From an uncultured Gammaproteobacteria bacterium (GTDB taxonomy: Bacteria; Pseudomonadota; Gammaproteobacteria; UBA4575): DNA of 64,000 nt. The DNA lies in the NCBI GenBank assembly GCA_951812785.1, contig OX638335.1:1355902-1419901 (forward strand), read 5' to 3'. Shown in pieces: positions 1-9,392 of the stretch; the stretch's first letter is position 1; each line of letters begins with the position of its first letter. A program made the translations under genes and the position numbers. The notes beneath the pieces were generated by a model that saw only the letters and a list, made by a program, of their open reading frames with translations, was not told the origin of the DNA and did no database searches.

Positions 1-484
1 TACTACTTACGCTAGCACCTTCAGAATTAACGATACGCTTATCATCACGTGCTACCTCCTCACATCGAATTGCTTGTTGCAATGCACTGTCTGGCTCAAT
101 TGCCCAAGGATGGTCTAAATCTAACTGCAGATAATTGTTTGCCATCAGTTCCGCATCGGCTAAGCCAGCACATTCATCTTCAGCGGTGAACTTAGCAATA
201 TTTAACGCTGAATCAATGGTGCGATTGACTGCTTCAGGCGTAACTATATTAGTACTCGCAGATCCTTTCGCTTTACCACGGTAAACCGTCACGCCCATAG
301 AGCGTTGATTATGATGCTCGACTGTTTCAACCTCACCTAAGCGTGCAGTAACGGAATAACCTTTGTCATTACTTGCTGCTACTTCAATCTGGTCTGCACC
401 ATTAGCACGCGCATATTCAACTGCTTGAGAAAGCAATGACTCCAGTGAGTCATCATTGGTTATTCTATCTGGTGTTGCACTCAT
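1..484 (-). CDS. pmbA: PmbA (TldE) metalloprotease subunit, 3' end cut by window edge
   Basis: Partial gene: about 161 N-terminal codons are present and the rest lies before position 1. The start ATG (484-482) gives MSATPDRITNDDSLESLL, followed by a TldD/PmbA N-terminal domain with the typical NSDGAS-like stretch (here IVNSEGAS) near the window edge. PmbA is the non-metal partner of TldD; in known cases the TldD/TldE heterodimer proteolyses modified peptides such as microcin B17 and the CcdA antitoxin in the cytoplasm. The tldD gene lies 189 bp upstream on the same strand, separated by an intergenic repeat, so the two probably form one transcription unit with nit and yhdP. Identification rests on the recognisable N-terminal domain and on the neighbour. 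Confidence 0.85.
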   Translation of the reverse strand, partial: MSATPDRITNDDSLESLLSQAVEYARANGADQIEVAASNDKGYSVTARLGEVETVEHHNQRSMGVTVYRGKAKGSASTNIVTPEAVNRTIDSALNIAKFTAEDECAGLADAELMANNYLQLDLDHPWAIEPDSALQQAIRCEEVARDDKRIVNSEGASVSS

Positions 485-519
485 GTTTTCATTCCTCAAC
501 CATCATTATTTATACACAC

Positions 520-665
520 TTTGTCATTCCCATATAAACAGGAATCCAGCAATGATTATTTATTGTAGCACTCTCAAACGTCTGCTAGATCTTCGCTTAC
601 ATTAGAAATTACTCCTGCATTTCTAATATTTCTGCCATCCTTGGCGGCCGCGCGGAGATGACAAT
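520..665. repeat. Intergenic palindromic repeat, copy A
   Basis: This lies between tldD and pmbA. It starts with a short inverted pair, GTCATTCCC (about 523-531) and GGAATCCAGC. It continues into a second block at 584-664 holding AGAAAT.., CTCCTGCATTTCT, a CC(A/T)TCCTTGG(C/T)GG hairpin and a terminal ATGACAA. The second block closely resembles 52289-52373, and the CATTCCC/GGAATCC arms recur near 16410. It looks like a REP/MITE-type intergenic element. No coding role is seen. Confidence 0.5.
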
Positions 666-673
666 ATTTACTG

Positions 674-2113
674 TTAGGCTTGAGTACCACCCACAGTAAT
701 ACCATCAATGCGCATTGTTGGTTGTCCAACACCGACTGGAACACTTTGGCCTTCTTTACCACAAGTGCCAACACCGGTATCCAACTTAAGATCATTACCT
801 ATCATGCCAACACGCGTTAGCACGTCAGGGCCGTCACCAATCAGTGTTGCGCCTTTGACTGGATAAGTAATTTTTCCATTTTCAACCATGTAAGCTTCTG
901 ATGCAGAAAATACAAATTTACCTGAAGTAATATCAACCTGACCGCCACCAAAATTGACTGCATAAAAACCTTTATCTACCGACGCTAAAATTTCTTGCGG
1001 ATCATGTTCACCTGCCAACATATAAGTGTTAGTCATTCTCGGCATTGTTTGATGCGCGTAAGATTCACGACGACCATTACCTGTTGAAGTTGTTTTTGAA
1101 AGCTTGCCATTTAAGCGGTCTTGCATGTAACCCTTAAGGATTCCATCTTCAATTAAGGTAGTACATTGCGTTAACGTCCCTTCATCATCAATATTCAATG
1201 AACCCCTTCGATTAGGCAACGTCCCATCATCAACGACTGTTACCCCTGGACTTGCCACACGTTCACCAATGCGGCCACTAAATGCTGATGTCCCTTTACG
1301 ATTAAAGTCACCTTCAAGGCCGTGCCCAATAGCCTCATGCAATAGCACGCCAGGCCAGCCAGGGCCTAATACAACGGTCATGTTGCCCGCCGGAGCATCT
1401 TTAGCATCAAGATTAACTAACGCCTGTCGCACTGCTTCACGAGAAAATTCATTTGCTGCATCTAATGCAATAAATTTTTTGTAATCATATCGGCCACCGC
1501 CGCCCATAAACCCTTGTTCACGCCGACCATTTTGCTCGACAATAACATTGACGTTAAATCTCACTAGTGGACGCACATCTGCCGCGAGTGTCCCGTCGCT
1601 ACGTGCAATCAAAATTACTTCTTGCGATCCGACCAAACTTACCATCACTTGTTTCACTCGCGGATCCGCAGCACGTGCAGTTGCGTCTGCTTCGCGCAAT
1701 AAATCCATTTTTTCATTTTCGTTTAATACTGATAATGGATTATCTGGTGTATATAGCATATGCCCACTTTGCACACGCCATGATTGCATTTCATTAGTGC
1801 CTGTAGACTTTGCAATACTACGCGCTGCTTGGGAAGATTCTAACAACGCCGACATTGCAATATCGTCTGAATACGCGAAACCTGTTTTATCCCCAGACAT
1901 CGCGCGTACGCCTACTCCGTGCTCTAGATTAAAACTAGCATCTTTAACAATGCCGTCATCTAATGACCACGACTCACGTGTGGTGGACTGAAAATACAAA
2001 TCAGCCGCATCTATGGAACCGCCTAATGCAGCACTTAATGCTTTATTTACATCTTCATCACTTAAACCAGTCGGTGCTAACAGGTGATTTCGTGCTATGT
2101 CTAAGTTTTCCAT
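674..2113 (-). CDS. tldD: TldD metalloprotease
   Basis: This 479-residue protein has the usual length for TldD. The zinc-binding motif HEAIGHGLE is present near residue 260, preceded by [11 protein letters not shown], and the glycine-rich C-terminal domain ends [17 protein letters not shown]. TldD is the catalytic partner of PmbA in the cytoplasmic TldD/TldE protease that degrades unfolded or thiazole/oxazole-containing peptides. The start ATG (2113) gives [12 protein letters not shown], a family-typical beginning. It lies 10 bp downstream of the nitrilase-family gene, the conserved yhdP-nit-tldD order, and ahead of pmbA. The metal ligands are intact and no defects are seen. Confidence 0.95.
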   Translation of the reverse strand: MENLDIARNHLLAPTGLSDEDVNKALSAALGGSIDAADLYFQSTTRESWSLDDGIVKDASFNLEHGVGVRAMSGDKTGFAYSDDIAMSALLESSQAARSIAKSTGTNEMQSWRVQSGHMLYTPDNPLSVLNENEKMDLLREADATARAADPRVKQVMVSLVGSQEVILIARSDGTLAADVRPLVRFNVNVIVEQNGRREQGFMGGGGRYDYKKFIALDAANEFSREAVRQALVNLDAKDAPAGNMTVVLGPGWPGVLLHEAIGHGLEGDFNRKGTSAFSGRIGERVASPGVTVVDDGTLPNRRGSLNIDDEGTLTQCTTLIEDGILKGYMQDRLNGKLSKTTSTGNGRRESYAHQTMPRMTNTYMLAGEHDPQEILASVDKGFYAVNFGGGQVDITSGKFVFSASEAYMVENGKITYPVKGATLIGDGPDVLTRVGMIGNDLKLDTGVGTCGKEGQSVPVGVGQPTMRIDGITVGGTQA

Positions 2114-2123
2114 AAAGTCTTGA

Positions 2124-2933
2124 TTACTTTAGCTTTCTGTGCTGCAAACATGGGAAGGTACGACGAGTAGATTTCATGCGCTCAATATCAATATCTGCAA
2201 TCACAACTCCAGCACCTTGAGATAACCGGTTTAATATCTTGCCCCAAGGGTCAACAATCATGCTATCGCCAAAAGTCCTCCTACCATTCAAATGGTACCC
2301 ACCTTGATCTGCTGCAATAACGAAGCACAGATTTTCTATAGCACGCGCCCGCACCAATACTTCCCAATGAGATTTACCTGTAGTCGCGGTAAATGCTGAT
2401 GGAATAGCAATAATCTCTGCACCTTTATCAATTAATTCACGAAATAATTCGGGAAAGCGTAAGTCATAGCATATAGCTAAGCCTAATCGGCCAAACGGAG
2501 TGTCAACAACAACTGATTCCGTTCCATTTTGAATAGTTTCAGATTCTCTATAACTTTCTTCGTTTCCAAGCTCGACATCAAATAAATGGATTTTGTCGTA
2601 GCGCGCAACCACCTCACCTTGAGAATTATATAGCATGCACACAGCCAAAATTTTATTTGGATCGTCGCACTGAATAGGCACCGTGCCACCGACGATCCAT
2701 ACGCCATGTTTTTTAGCCTGGTCTCCCAGAAAATTCTGAATTGGTCCATCATTATATGGTTCACGAATATCGACTTTGTCAGATTCATTAACACCCATAA
2801 TTGGAAAATTTTCTGGCAACACGACCAGCTCAGCTCCTTGCTCTTTAGCTAACTGAATTAATCGACCCGCTTCCATGAGATTAGCATCTCGCTGAGGAGC
2901 AGAAGCCATTTGAATGGCTGCAACTTTACTCAT
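2124..2933 (-). CDS. Nit1-type carbon-nitrogen hydrolase (deaminated-glutathione amidase candidate)
   Basis: This is a 269-residue nitrilase-superfamily amidase. The Glu-Lys-Cys triad is visible: Glu in VVLPENFPI, Lys in [11 protein letters not shown], Cys in [26 protein letters not shown] is the usual region after the catalytic Cys. Bacterial members in this neighbourhood are assigned as deaminated-glutathione amidase (Nit1) or omega-amidase, which clear toxic deaminated metabolites in the cytosol; substrate preference cannot be read from sequence alone. It sits between yhdP and tldD on the minus strand with short spacing to tldD, a common gammaproteobacterial arrangement. The start ATG (2933) gives [13 protein letters not shown], where beta strand 1 of the fold should begin. 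Confidence 0.85.
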   Translation of the reverse strand: MSKVAAIQMASAPQRDANLMEAGRLIQLAKEQGAELVVLPENFPIMGVNESDKVDIREPYNDGPIQNFLGDQAKKHGVWIVGGTVPIQCDDPNKILAVCMLYNSQGEVVARYDKIHLFDVELGNEESYRESETIQNGTESVVVDTPFGRLGLAICYDLRFPELFRELIDKGAEIIAIPSAFTATTGKSHWEVLVRARAIENLCFVIAADQGGYHLNGRRTFGDSMIVDPWGKILNRLSQGAGVVIADIDIERMKSTRRTFPCLQHRKLK

Positions 2934-3073
2934 AGTACATTTCCTGAATTTGAGATTAATATGGTTGAAGTATGCTTGAATGGTAGAAGCTAGGCTAGCC
3001 TATACAAATCGAATTTTGAATTATCCTACATGAGAGGTAGATATATATATTTGGGATGATTATATATTCACCT

Positions 3074-6000
3074 CTATTTTGGGCCTGATTGTTGCCCAAC
3101 ATTGCTTGCCGCATTATTCTTTTTCTTACTTATCTTTTTAATCACAGGATCTTGCCACGTCCCGGTCATTTTATATTCAATATTAGTGACCTTATTAAGG
3201 CCTACAGCATTGCCTACGCGCTCTGCTAACAGTCCTGCTGCCGCACCTACTGGGCCTCCCACAATGGCTCCTGCTGCGGTTAGTGTCCCAGTGATTGCCG
3301 GGGTGACGATGATATTTTGATTGTAAGTTTGATCAATCAAATTGGTTTCACCATTTATCTTAATGTCTGCTGCAGACGCTTTAATCGATATTTTATCTGC
3401 CTGAAGAGTGCCACCTTCAGATAGATTCAGAATTCCCTTAATAGAATCAAATGTAAACCCCTTGTTAGTGATGTCTTTGAAATCTAATGATAGACGACGA
3501 CTAATCGCGCCTAAATTTAATAGTGCAAGCAAGCGACCAGCGTTACCCGGATCTATTTCAGTAACTGAACCATCTTTCATCTTAAAATTTGAAGTGCCTG
3601 AGACGTTACTTAAATCAAATTGATGTGGGCCGCCAGGCCAAGCAACAGCAATACTTGCACTTGCTTCACCTTTCCGCAAACTGCTAGGAAAGCCCAGATC
3701 CGCTAAGCTATCTTCAATATCAATACTTTCAAGTTGGAAATTAAATGAGCTTCTTGTCTTTTGCTCTGCAATGGTCCACTGCCCTTTACCAGTCACCATT
3801 AAATCTTGTGCCGCTAATTTAATTTCATCGAATATTAAGCCTTGCCCAGAAGATGATGCATTGACAACCACATCAGAGAACTTCAAATCATTAAAAATTA
3901 ACTGCTTGCTAGAAAACAAAAACGGTCTAACTGAATGCGGATTAATCTCTGCCGACAACTTTCCAGATGTTTTTTTAGCCGACGCATTGTTGTTAACAAT
4001 CAAACTCTGCATATCAATATATGCTGGCAATTTATTATCATCAGGCAGTTGCATCGCCCCGGTGCCCAGACTGGAGTCAACCGCTATAAAATATGTACTA
4101 TCTGTATGGTTGCCAGTAATAATTATATTTTTTGCAGGCCATTGCGCTAATTGTAGCGAATCAAACTTAATGTCTATGTTTGGCTTTATCGCTTTCTGAG
4201 CTTGATCTACTGATTCAATATATTGTTTATATGCCGCTAGCCATAACGTTGGATCAATCGTTTCCCACTCACCGGCAATCATTAAACCCTGGTCATTTAC
4301 TTTTGTTTGAGTTGCTTCACCCAACTTAATTAAATTCAGCTCGAATGGCTGCTTAGGCTTAATGGAGAAATACAATGACAACAGATCATCTATTTTCCAT
4401 GACATTTGACCCTGCTTTTGATCAAAGTTAATTGCCGCCGATAAAGATTTGTCTCTGACTTTATTTAAAGGCGCAGGCAATTCAGACTTAATACCTTGTA
4501 GCTCACTGCTAATTTTTAATCTTAACTTATCAGGATTATTCTTCTTAAAGAAAGAAGGCAGATACAATTCGCCATAAACTGGAGTAACACCACTAAAGAA
4601 TGGATTAAATCGTGGATAACGTTGGGTTAGATACTCGCCCAAATCAAATGACCCTGTAAACAATAAATCAAACGCACCTTCGCCCACCGGATTCACCGAG
4701 AGTGATATTGGCTGGCCATAGACCATGGCAGTTAAACCTTTTCCGCTAGCACCTTGCTGTGTAAATGCCACTTCGCCTGCAAGATCGTTTAATTCAATAC
4801 CCACATTCTTCACATTAAGTGTATTCCCCAGGAACTGAATGTTGCCTGACACTTCAATAGGAAGAATTAATTTTTTAGATAACGACCTGGAAAAGTTAAC
4901 TTCTAATCGCGAATCACCCGCAAGCGAGATTTGATCAAGCAACGGATTATCCTTGCCCACCAAACTTGCATCACCAAAAAACTGCAGCACGTCTTGACCA
5001 GGACCGTCTACCGTAGCTTTTAACTTGAGTACTGCGCGCAGAAAAGAATCAATATCAATATCTACTTTTTTTACTTTCGATTGCAACGTCGTAGCTTGTT
5101 GCGAAGTTATATCAATATGGTCTTTATCGATCGACACATTGGCTCGCACATTATGTAGCTTCGGCCAATCTTTCTTATATTCAAGAATGCCATTTTCAAA
5201 CTCGACATTAGCTTGAAACACACCAGATTTTTTATGAAAAGGAAACGCACGCATATTGCCGCGTATAATTACCGTGGCATCACTGACATCACCATTATGA
5301 ATCGCCTCGGTTAACCATTTCTTTGTTTCTCGCGTTTTCTGCAACAGCGGAAAGTAATTACCGACCGCATTAGCTTTTGCCGAGTCCACATGAAATTGTG
5401 AATCAGTATATAAATCTCCATCTATGATCTTGGCATTAATGCGTGCATCCATAACAATATCGTCATTATGAATTTTTAACGCATCGGTTCGTAGCTCATG
5501 AACATCACCTTGATGAGTCCATTCCAACTCTCCGTTTGCCGCAAATTTAAACTCAAATCCCGGATAGGTTGCTGGCAGACCAAGTTCTATATTTGCCGAA
5601 TCTAGGCGCGCACTACTACTCGCATCACCACCAACGACAAATGCATTCACACCTGTAACCGATCGATTACCCTGCACCATCCAAATTGCCACATCATTAA
5701 ATTGGCCCGAGTACTGGAACGATGTTTCATGATCATCTTTAAGGTCGAAACGCATAAACAAATCTTCCACACTAGCATTGACACGATACTGCTGCAGTTG
5801 ATCTTCAAAACGAACAATATGTGGAGAATATGAATGCAAGGTATTACAAATTGCACCAAGCTTCATTGCACCTATATAAGCAAATATACTTTTCTCATTG
5901 AGAGAGTGTCTTTGCAATTTAAGCTGTAATTGTGTCACTGGCCAGCTATTTTCAGATGTTGCTATTTCTATATCATCTGCCAGAAATTGCCAATTTCGAT

Positions 6001-6946
6001 CAATATTCTTCCAATCAAACTGCATTGACAGGTTTTCAATATGCTCATTACTCAAACATAATTCGCTACCAGTGTTACTTGGGTTAACTACAATATTTGT
6101 AGCACTCACAGAGCCACGCAAACCACGCAATTCTCTATTAGATACTTGCCCCCATAATTCTGAGTCAATGATTACTGGAACTTTTTCACCATTTTCGCCG
6201 ATAAATCGTTTGGCAATTTCCGCCATACGAAATTGATCTGCTTTAACATAAAAATCAATCTTGGCGTCTGAAATATTTTTGATGTCTCCTTCAAAATTCA
6301 CATTTGCACGCACCGACTTTCCAATACTGTCAGGAAGGTTACCAGACAAATATATATCGTAACCCCGTGAATCAGGATTTATAGCAATATCGATATTTTC
6401 AAACAGATAATCAGTGTCAGTTAGTTCGTCCACCCAATGAATATTGGAATCCAATAACCCCAAATGAACATCACTATAGTCGTTATTACTCCCGCCCTGA
6501 TTCACTCTATCCTTTGACAAGAGGAATACTTCATTAACATGGAAATCCCCAGACCCATCTCGTTTGATAGATAAATCCAAACCTTCCAATGCAACTTCTT
6601 TGATTCTCAACGATTGTGTTAACAAAGATTTATAAAGGTTAATACTCAACCTTACCTTTCGTAACACCCATATATTTTTAGCATTAGCTCGATCAGCAAC
6701 GTTTACGTTCTCCGCAACAAGCTGTGAAAATAGTTTCTGCCGACTAATATCTAGTGACTCTATCGTCACATCTGCATTCAAAATCTCACTAAGCCTAAGC
6801 TCGATTTTGCTTTCAATCACATCGCTTAGATTTGGATACCAACGGATAATAGTTACAAAAATCGCAACAATGACAAGCACTGCTGTTGCCACGTAGAGAA
6901 CTGCATGGGATACAACATTAATTAATGAGGTTAGATTAAATTTCAC
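3074..6946 (-). CDS. yhdP: YhdP-family AsmA-like protein (TIGR02099 type)
   Basis: This 1290-residue protein has one N-terminal membrane anchor (about residues 12-34, VVSHAVLYVATAVLVIVAIF) and a very long periplasmic beta-rich body. Its C-terminal AsmA-like domain includes FKMKDGSVTEIDPGNAGRLL and LLALLNLGAISRR. The end holds GPVGAAAGLLAERVGNAVGL and EYKMTGTWQDP, both hallmarks of YhdP. YhdP, TamB and YdbH are bridge-like proteins implicated in phospholipid transport from inner to outer membrane in Enterobacteria. The gene ends 140 bp before nit and starts 8 bp after rng, consistent with the conserved rng-yhdP-nit-tldD run. The length matches the family and no frameshift is seen. Confidence 0.9.
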   Translation of the reverse strand: MKFNLTSLINVVSHAVLYVATAVLVIVAIFVTIIRWYPNLSDVIESKIELRLSEILNADVTIESLDISRQKLFSQLVAENVNVADRANAKNIWVLRKVRLSINLYKSLLTQSLRIKEVALEGLDLSIKRDGSGDFHVNEVFLLSKDRVNQGGSNNDYSDVHLGLLDSNIHWVDELTDTDYLFENIDIAINPDSRGYDIYLSGNLPDSIGKSVRANVNFEGDIKNISDAKIDFYVKADQFRMAEIAKRFIGENGEKVPVIIDSELWGQVSNRELRGLRGSVSATNIVVNPSNTGSELCLSNEHIENLSMQFDWKNIDRNWQFLADDIEIATSENSWPVTQLQLKLQRHSLNEKSIFAYIGAMKLGAICNTLHSYSPHIVRFEDQLQQYRVNASVEDLFMRFDLKDDHETSFQYSGQFNDVAIWMVQGNRSVTGVNAFVVGGDASSSARLDSANIELGLPATYPGFEFKFAANGELEWTHQGDVHELRTDALKIHNDDIVMDARINAKIIDGDLYTDSQFHVDSAKANAVGNYFPLLQKTRETKKWLTEAIHNGDVSDATVIIRGNMRAFPFHKKSGVFQANVEFENGILEYKKDWPKLHNVRANVSIDKDHIDITSQQATTLQSKVKKVDIDIDSFLRAVLKLKATVDGPGQDVLQFFGDASLVGKDNPLLDQISLAGDSRLEVNFSRSLSKKLILPIEVSGNIQFLGNTLNVKNVGIELNDLAGEVAFTQQGASGKGLTAMVYGQPISLSVNPVGEGAFDLLFTGSFDLGEYLTQRYPRFNPFFSGVTPVYGELYLPSFFKKNNPDKLRLKISSELQGIKSELPAPLNKVRDKSLSAAINFDQKQGQMSWKIDDLLSLYFSIKPKQPFELNLIKLGEATQTKVNDQGLMIAGEWETIDPTLWLAAYKQYIESVDQAQKAIKPNIDIKFDSLQLAQWPAKNIIITGNHTDSTYFIAVDSSLGTGAMQLPDDNKLPAYIDMQSLIVNNNASAKKTSGKLSAEINPHSVRPFLFSSKQLIFNDLKFSDVVVNASSSGQGLIFDEIKLAAQDLMVTGKGQWTIAEQKTRSSFNFQLESIDIEDSLADLGFPSSLRKGEASASIAVAWPGGPHQFDLSNVSGTSNFKMKDGSVTEIDPGNAGRLLALLNLGAISRRLSLDFKDITNKGFTFDSIKGILNLSEGGTLQADKISIKASAADIKINGETNLIDQTYNQNIIVTPAITGTLTAAGAIVGGPVGAAAGLLAERVGNAVGLNKVTNIEYKMTGTWQDPVIKKISKKKNNAASNVGQQSGPK

Positions 6947-6954
6947 CGAGCTTT

Positions 6955-8439
6955 TTAGAACAATACAACATCAAACTGTTCTTGCGTATATAAAGCCTCC
7001 ATCTGGAGTTTTATGGTTTTTTTAGTGAACTCTTCTAACTCTGCAAGAATATCGGATTCTTCGTCGACTAATAAATCGACGACAGACTGCGATGCCAATA
7101 CCAACAGTTCATTTGCTTCATACTGACGTGCCACTCGCATAATCTCACGGAACAATTGATAACAAACTGTTTGCGAGCTTTTAACAGAACCACTGCCTGA
7201 ACAAGTCGCACAAGGCTCGCATAAAATATGCTCCAAACTTTCATGGGTGCGTTTGCGTGTCATCTCCACCAATCCCAGTGGCGATACTTCACATATTTGG
7301 GTTTTAGCCCGATCTTTTTCCAGTACTTTTTCCAGTGCGCGCAGTACTTGTCGCTTATGTTCTTCTTCTGCCATATCAATGAAGTCGATAATGATAATGC
7401 CGCCCAAGTTACGCAACTTTAATTGACGCGCTATGGCTAGTGCTGCTTCCAGATTAGTTTTAAATATTGTTTCTTCTAGATTTCGATTGCCAATAAAACC
7501 ACCGGTATTCACATCCACTGTAGTCATTGATTCGGTTTGATCAAACACTAAATGACCACCCGATTTAAGCATTACTTTACGTTGCAGAGCTTTTTCTAAT
7601 TCATCCTCGATACCGTGTAGGTCAAAAATAGGCCGCGCACCTTTGTAACGCTGAATACGATCAACCAACTCTGGCACTAATTTTTCTGCAAAAGTTTTTA
7701 CATTTAATACTGTTTCGCGCGAATCAATATAAATATTCTCAACGTCATCTGTATTTAAATCGCGTAATGTTCGTACCGCCAATGGCAGGTCCGAGTAGAC
7801 TTCTGCCACAGAAGTTACTTTCCCTATTTTTTCTACAATAGAACTCCACAAACGTAATAAAAAATCTAAATCTCTACGCAACTCTTCTTTAGAGGCGGAC
7901 TCCGCTGCGGTTCGTAAGATGCAACCAAATTCCTTACCACTTGCATCAAGTAGTTCTTGTATCACACCAGACAAACGCTCTCGCTCTTCTTCACCTTCCA
8001 GGCGAGCAGATAGCCGCACATCCGTTGAATATGGAAGTAACACTAAATAACGGGAAGGAACAGTGATGTTTGTAGTTAAGCGCGCACCTTTAGTGCCTAT
8101 TTGATCTTTTACTACTTGTACTAATACTTGCTGGCCTTCATGTAATAGATTCGCAATCGCTTCATGAGTCACTTCGCCATCTTCTGCGGGTACAGAATGA
8201 GAGCTATGTGGTAGCGTGTTCACATCTGAAGCATGTATGAAGGCAGCTTTTTCTAAACCAATATCAATAAATGCTGCTTCCATGCCTGGCATGACTCGAC
8301 TCACACAACCTTTAAAAATTCCACCGACTAGACCACGCCTGGCAACACGTTCGATTCGCATTTCTTGTAACACACCATTTTCTACTACTGCCACGCGTGT
8401 TTCCCTAGGCGTCACGTTGACTAGAATTTCTTCGCTCAT
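6955..8439 (-). CDS. rng: Ribonuclease G
   Basis: This 494-residue protein matches RNase G rather than the longer RNase E. An N-terminal S1 domain (GGIFKGCVSRVMPGMEAAFIDIG, about residues 39-61) is followed by RNase H-like and DNase I-like catalytic parts. These include the metal-binding TTVDVNTGGF and IIIDFIDM motifs. The Zn-link CxxC appears as CEPCATCSGSGS. RNase G matures 16S rRNA 5' ends and degrades some mRNAs. It lacks the long degradosome scaffold of RNase E, as expected for its length. The gene is directly downstream of maf (gap 9 bp) and upstream of yhdP. The start MSEEILVNVTPRETRVA is typical. Confidence 0.95.
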   Translation of the reverse strand: MSEEILVNVTPRETRVAVVENGVLQEMRIERVARRGLVGGIFKGCVSRVMPGMEAAFIDIGLEKAAFIHASDVNTLPHSSHSVPAEDGEVTHEAIANLLHEGQQVLVQVVKDQIGTKGARLTTNITVPSRYLVLLPYSTDVRLSARLEGEEERERLSGVIQELLDASGKEFGCILRTAAESASKEELRRDLDFLLRLWSSIVEKIGKVTSVAEVYSDLPLAVRTLRDLNTDDVENIYIDSRETVLNVKTFAEKLVPELVDRIQRYKGARPIFDLHGIEDELEKALQRKVMLKSGGHLVFDQTESMTTVDVNTGGFIGNRNLEETIFKTNLEAALAIARQLKLRNLGGIIIIDFIDMAEEEHKRQVLRALEKVLEKDRAKTQICEVSPLGLVEMTRKRTHESLEHILCEPCATCSGSGSVKSSQTVCYQLFREIMRVARQYEANELLVLASQSVVDLLVDEESDILAELEEFTKKTIKLQMEALYTQEQFDVVLF

Positions 8440-8448
8440 CGGCTTCCT

Positions 8449-9018
8449 TTAAAGTATAGAGACATCCGTATCCCTTAATAATTGTGTTAGTTCGTAAAGT
8501 GGCAAACCTACAACGCCCGAGTAGCTGCCTGTTATCTGATCAACAAAGACAGCACCTTTACCTGGGATAGCATAACTACCCGCTTTATCTTTAGGCTCAC
8601 CTGTCAACCAATAGTTCTTTGCTTCTGTATTATCGATATGTCGAAATGATACCTCACTAGAGCTCAGGGCTTTACCCACATAATCTATCTGTGACACTAC
8701 CACAGCCGTGTATACCATGTGTATTCGGCCAGACAGACTTTCCAACATTTCAAGACAATGGGCTTCATTCTCTGGCTTTCCTAGAATGGTATTGTCGATA
8801 GCAACAGTGGTATCCGCCGCAATAATGATATCTTGGGGTTGATGTTGCTGACGAGCTACTGTCGCCTTAGATAAGGCCATGCGCTGCACATAATCCACCA
8901 CTGCCTCATTAGCATGAACAGATTCATCAATATCACTGGGCGAAATATCGAACTCTAACCCAATTTGTTGCAGTAACTCAGCGCGTCTCGGTGATGCAGA
9001 CGCCAGCACAATCGACAT
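8449..9018 (-). CDS. maf: Maf-family nucleotide pyrophosphatase
   Basis: This 189-residue Maf/HAM1-fold protein begins MSIVLASASPRRAELLQQIG, the family signature SxSPRR. It also contains DIDES, KA (ALSKATVA), AADTTVAIDN, GKP and the C-terminal GSYSGVVGLPLYEL. Maf proteins hydrolyse dTTP/UTP or modified nucleotides to monophosphates and affect septation. Subfamily (YhdE versus YceF) is not certain; the maf-rng linkage favours the YhdE-like dTTP/UTP pyrophosphatase. The IS1595 element now separates it from rlmH, its usual upstream neighbour, so its transcription may depend on read-through of the element or on a local promoter in 9019-9092. Confidence 0.92.
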   Translation of the reverse strand: MSIVLASASPRRAELLQQIGLEFDISPSDIDESVHANEAVVDYVQRMALSKATVARQQHQPQDIIIAADTTVAIDNTILGKPENEAHCLEMLESLSGRIHMVYTAVVVSQIDYVGKALSSSEVSFRHIDNTEAKNYWLTGEPKDKAGSYAIPGKGAVFVDQITGSYSGVVGLPLYELTQLLRDTDVSIL

Positions 9019-9084
9019 AGTACTTCCTAATTCTATCCATAAATTATCGCACGAATAAGGGATACGACCGAATACAAAGACTGC

Positions 9085-9092
9085 TTATTTTA
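9085..9092. repeat. Left 8-bp target-site duplication of the IS1595 element
   Basis: TTATTTTA directly abuts the left terminal inverted repeat and is repeated exactly at 11624-11631. An 8-bp duplication is the size known for IS1595-family elements. Confidence 0.92.
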
Positions 9093-9115
9093 GGGAATTA
9101 TATACCCGATTACAC
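9093..9115 (+). repeat. Left terminal inverted repeat of the IS1595 element
   Basis: This 23-bp sequence starts GGGAATTATATACCCG and is the exact reverse complement of 11601-11623. The two ends are identical, with no mismatch. Confidence 0.93.
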
Positions 9116-9148
9116 GAGGTGAGATTGACGACCACGTAAACTTAGGGG

Positions 9149-9162
9149 ATGATTATAATCAT
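9149..9162. promoter_or_regulatory. 14-bp perfect palindrome, candidate operator in the IS passenger promoter
   Basis: ATGATTATAATCAT is perfectly self-complementary. It ends on the first base of a possible -35 box (TTAGCA, 9162-9167). That placement would suit a repressor or autoregulator acting on the passenger operon. The palindrome is seen directly; the function is inferred. Confidence 0.4.
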
Positions 9163-9190
9163 TAGCAGCTATCATATATGTGTATATACT
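9162..9190 (+). promoter_or_regulatory. Candidate sigma-70 promoter for the IS passenger genes
   Basis: TTAGCA (9162-9167) and TATACT (9185-9190) are separated by 17 bp, about 37 bp upstream of the first passenger start codon. A good ribosome-binding site AAGGAGT (9214-9220) follows. The boxes are only partial consensus matches. Confidence 0.4.
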
Positions 9191-9227
9191 AAATACAAAA
9201 CAAGAAAGCATATAAGGAGTAAGAAGC

Positions 9228-9392
9228 ATGTCAAACATCCTTTTCAATAAGCCTGCGGAAGGCGAAACGGAAAAGAACGAATATCGCAAGATGCCAAAGC
9301 CTATAGATGCCTCTCCTGAACAAGTTGCAAAGGCGATAATGCAGGGGCCTCCAAAAAAACATTGGAGATTCCAGCAGAATAAACGTCGCTAA
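9228..9392 (+). CDS. 54-residue orphan protein of the IS1595 passenger module
   Basis: This small ORF has a strong ribosome-binding site (AAGGAGT, 8 bases before ATG). The product starts MSNILFNKPAEGETEKNEYR, contains MPKPIDASPEQVAKAI and ends PPKKHWRFQQNKRR. It is charged, has a basic C-terminal tail, and has no signal peptide or membrane segment. Its stop and the methyltransferase start overlap by one base (TAATG, 9390-9394), so translation of the two is probably coupled. I do not recognise a named family. A partner, regulator or DNA-binding helper of the methyltransferase-HNH protein is plausible but unproven. The ribosome-binding site, coupling and non-random composition make it likely to be real. 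Confidence 0.75.
   Translation: MSNILFNKPAEGETEKNEYRKMPKPIDASPEQVAKAIMQGPPKKHWRFQQNKRR

Noticed and set aside
1269-1991. Plus-strand open frames opposite tldD
   Set aside because: They lie wholly within tldD on the other strand, lack ribosome-binding sites and have low-complexity translations. They are shadows of the real gene.
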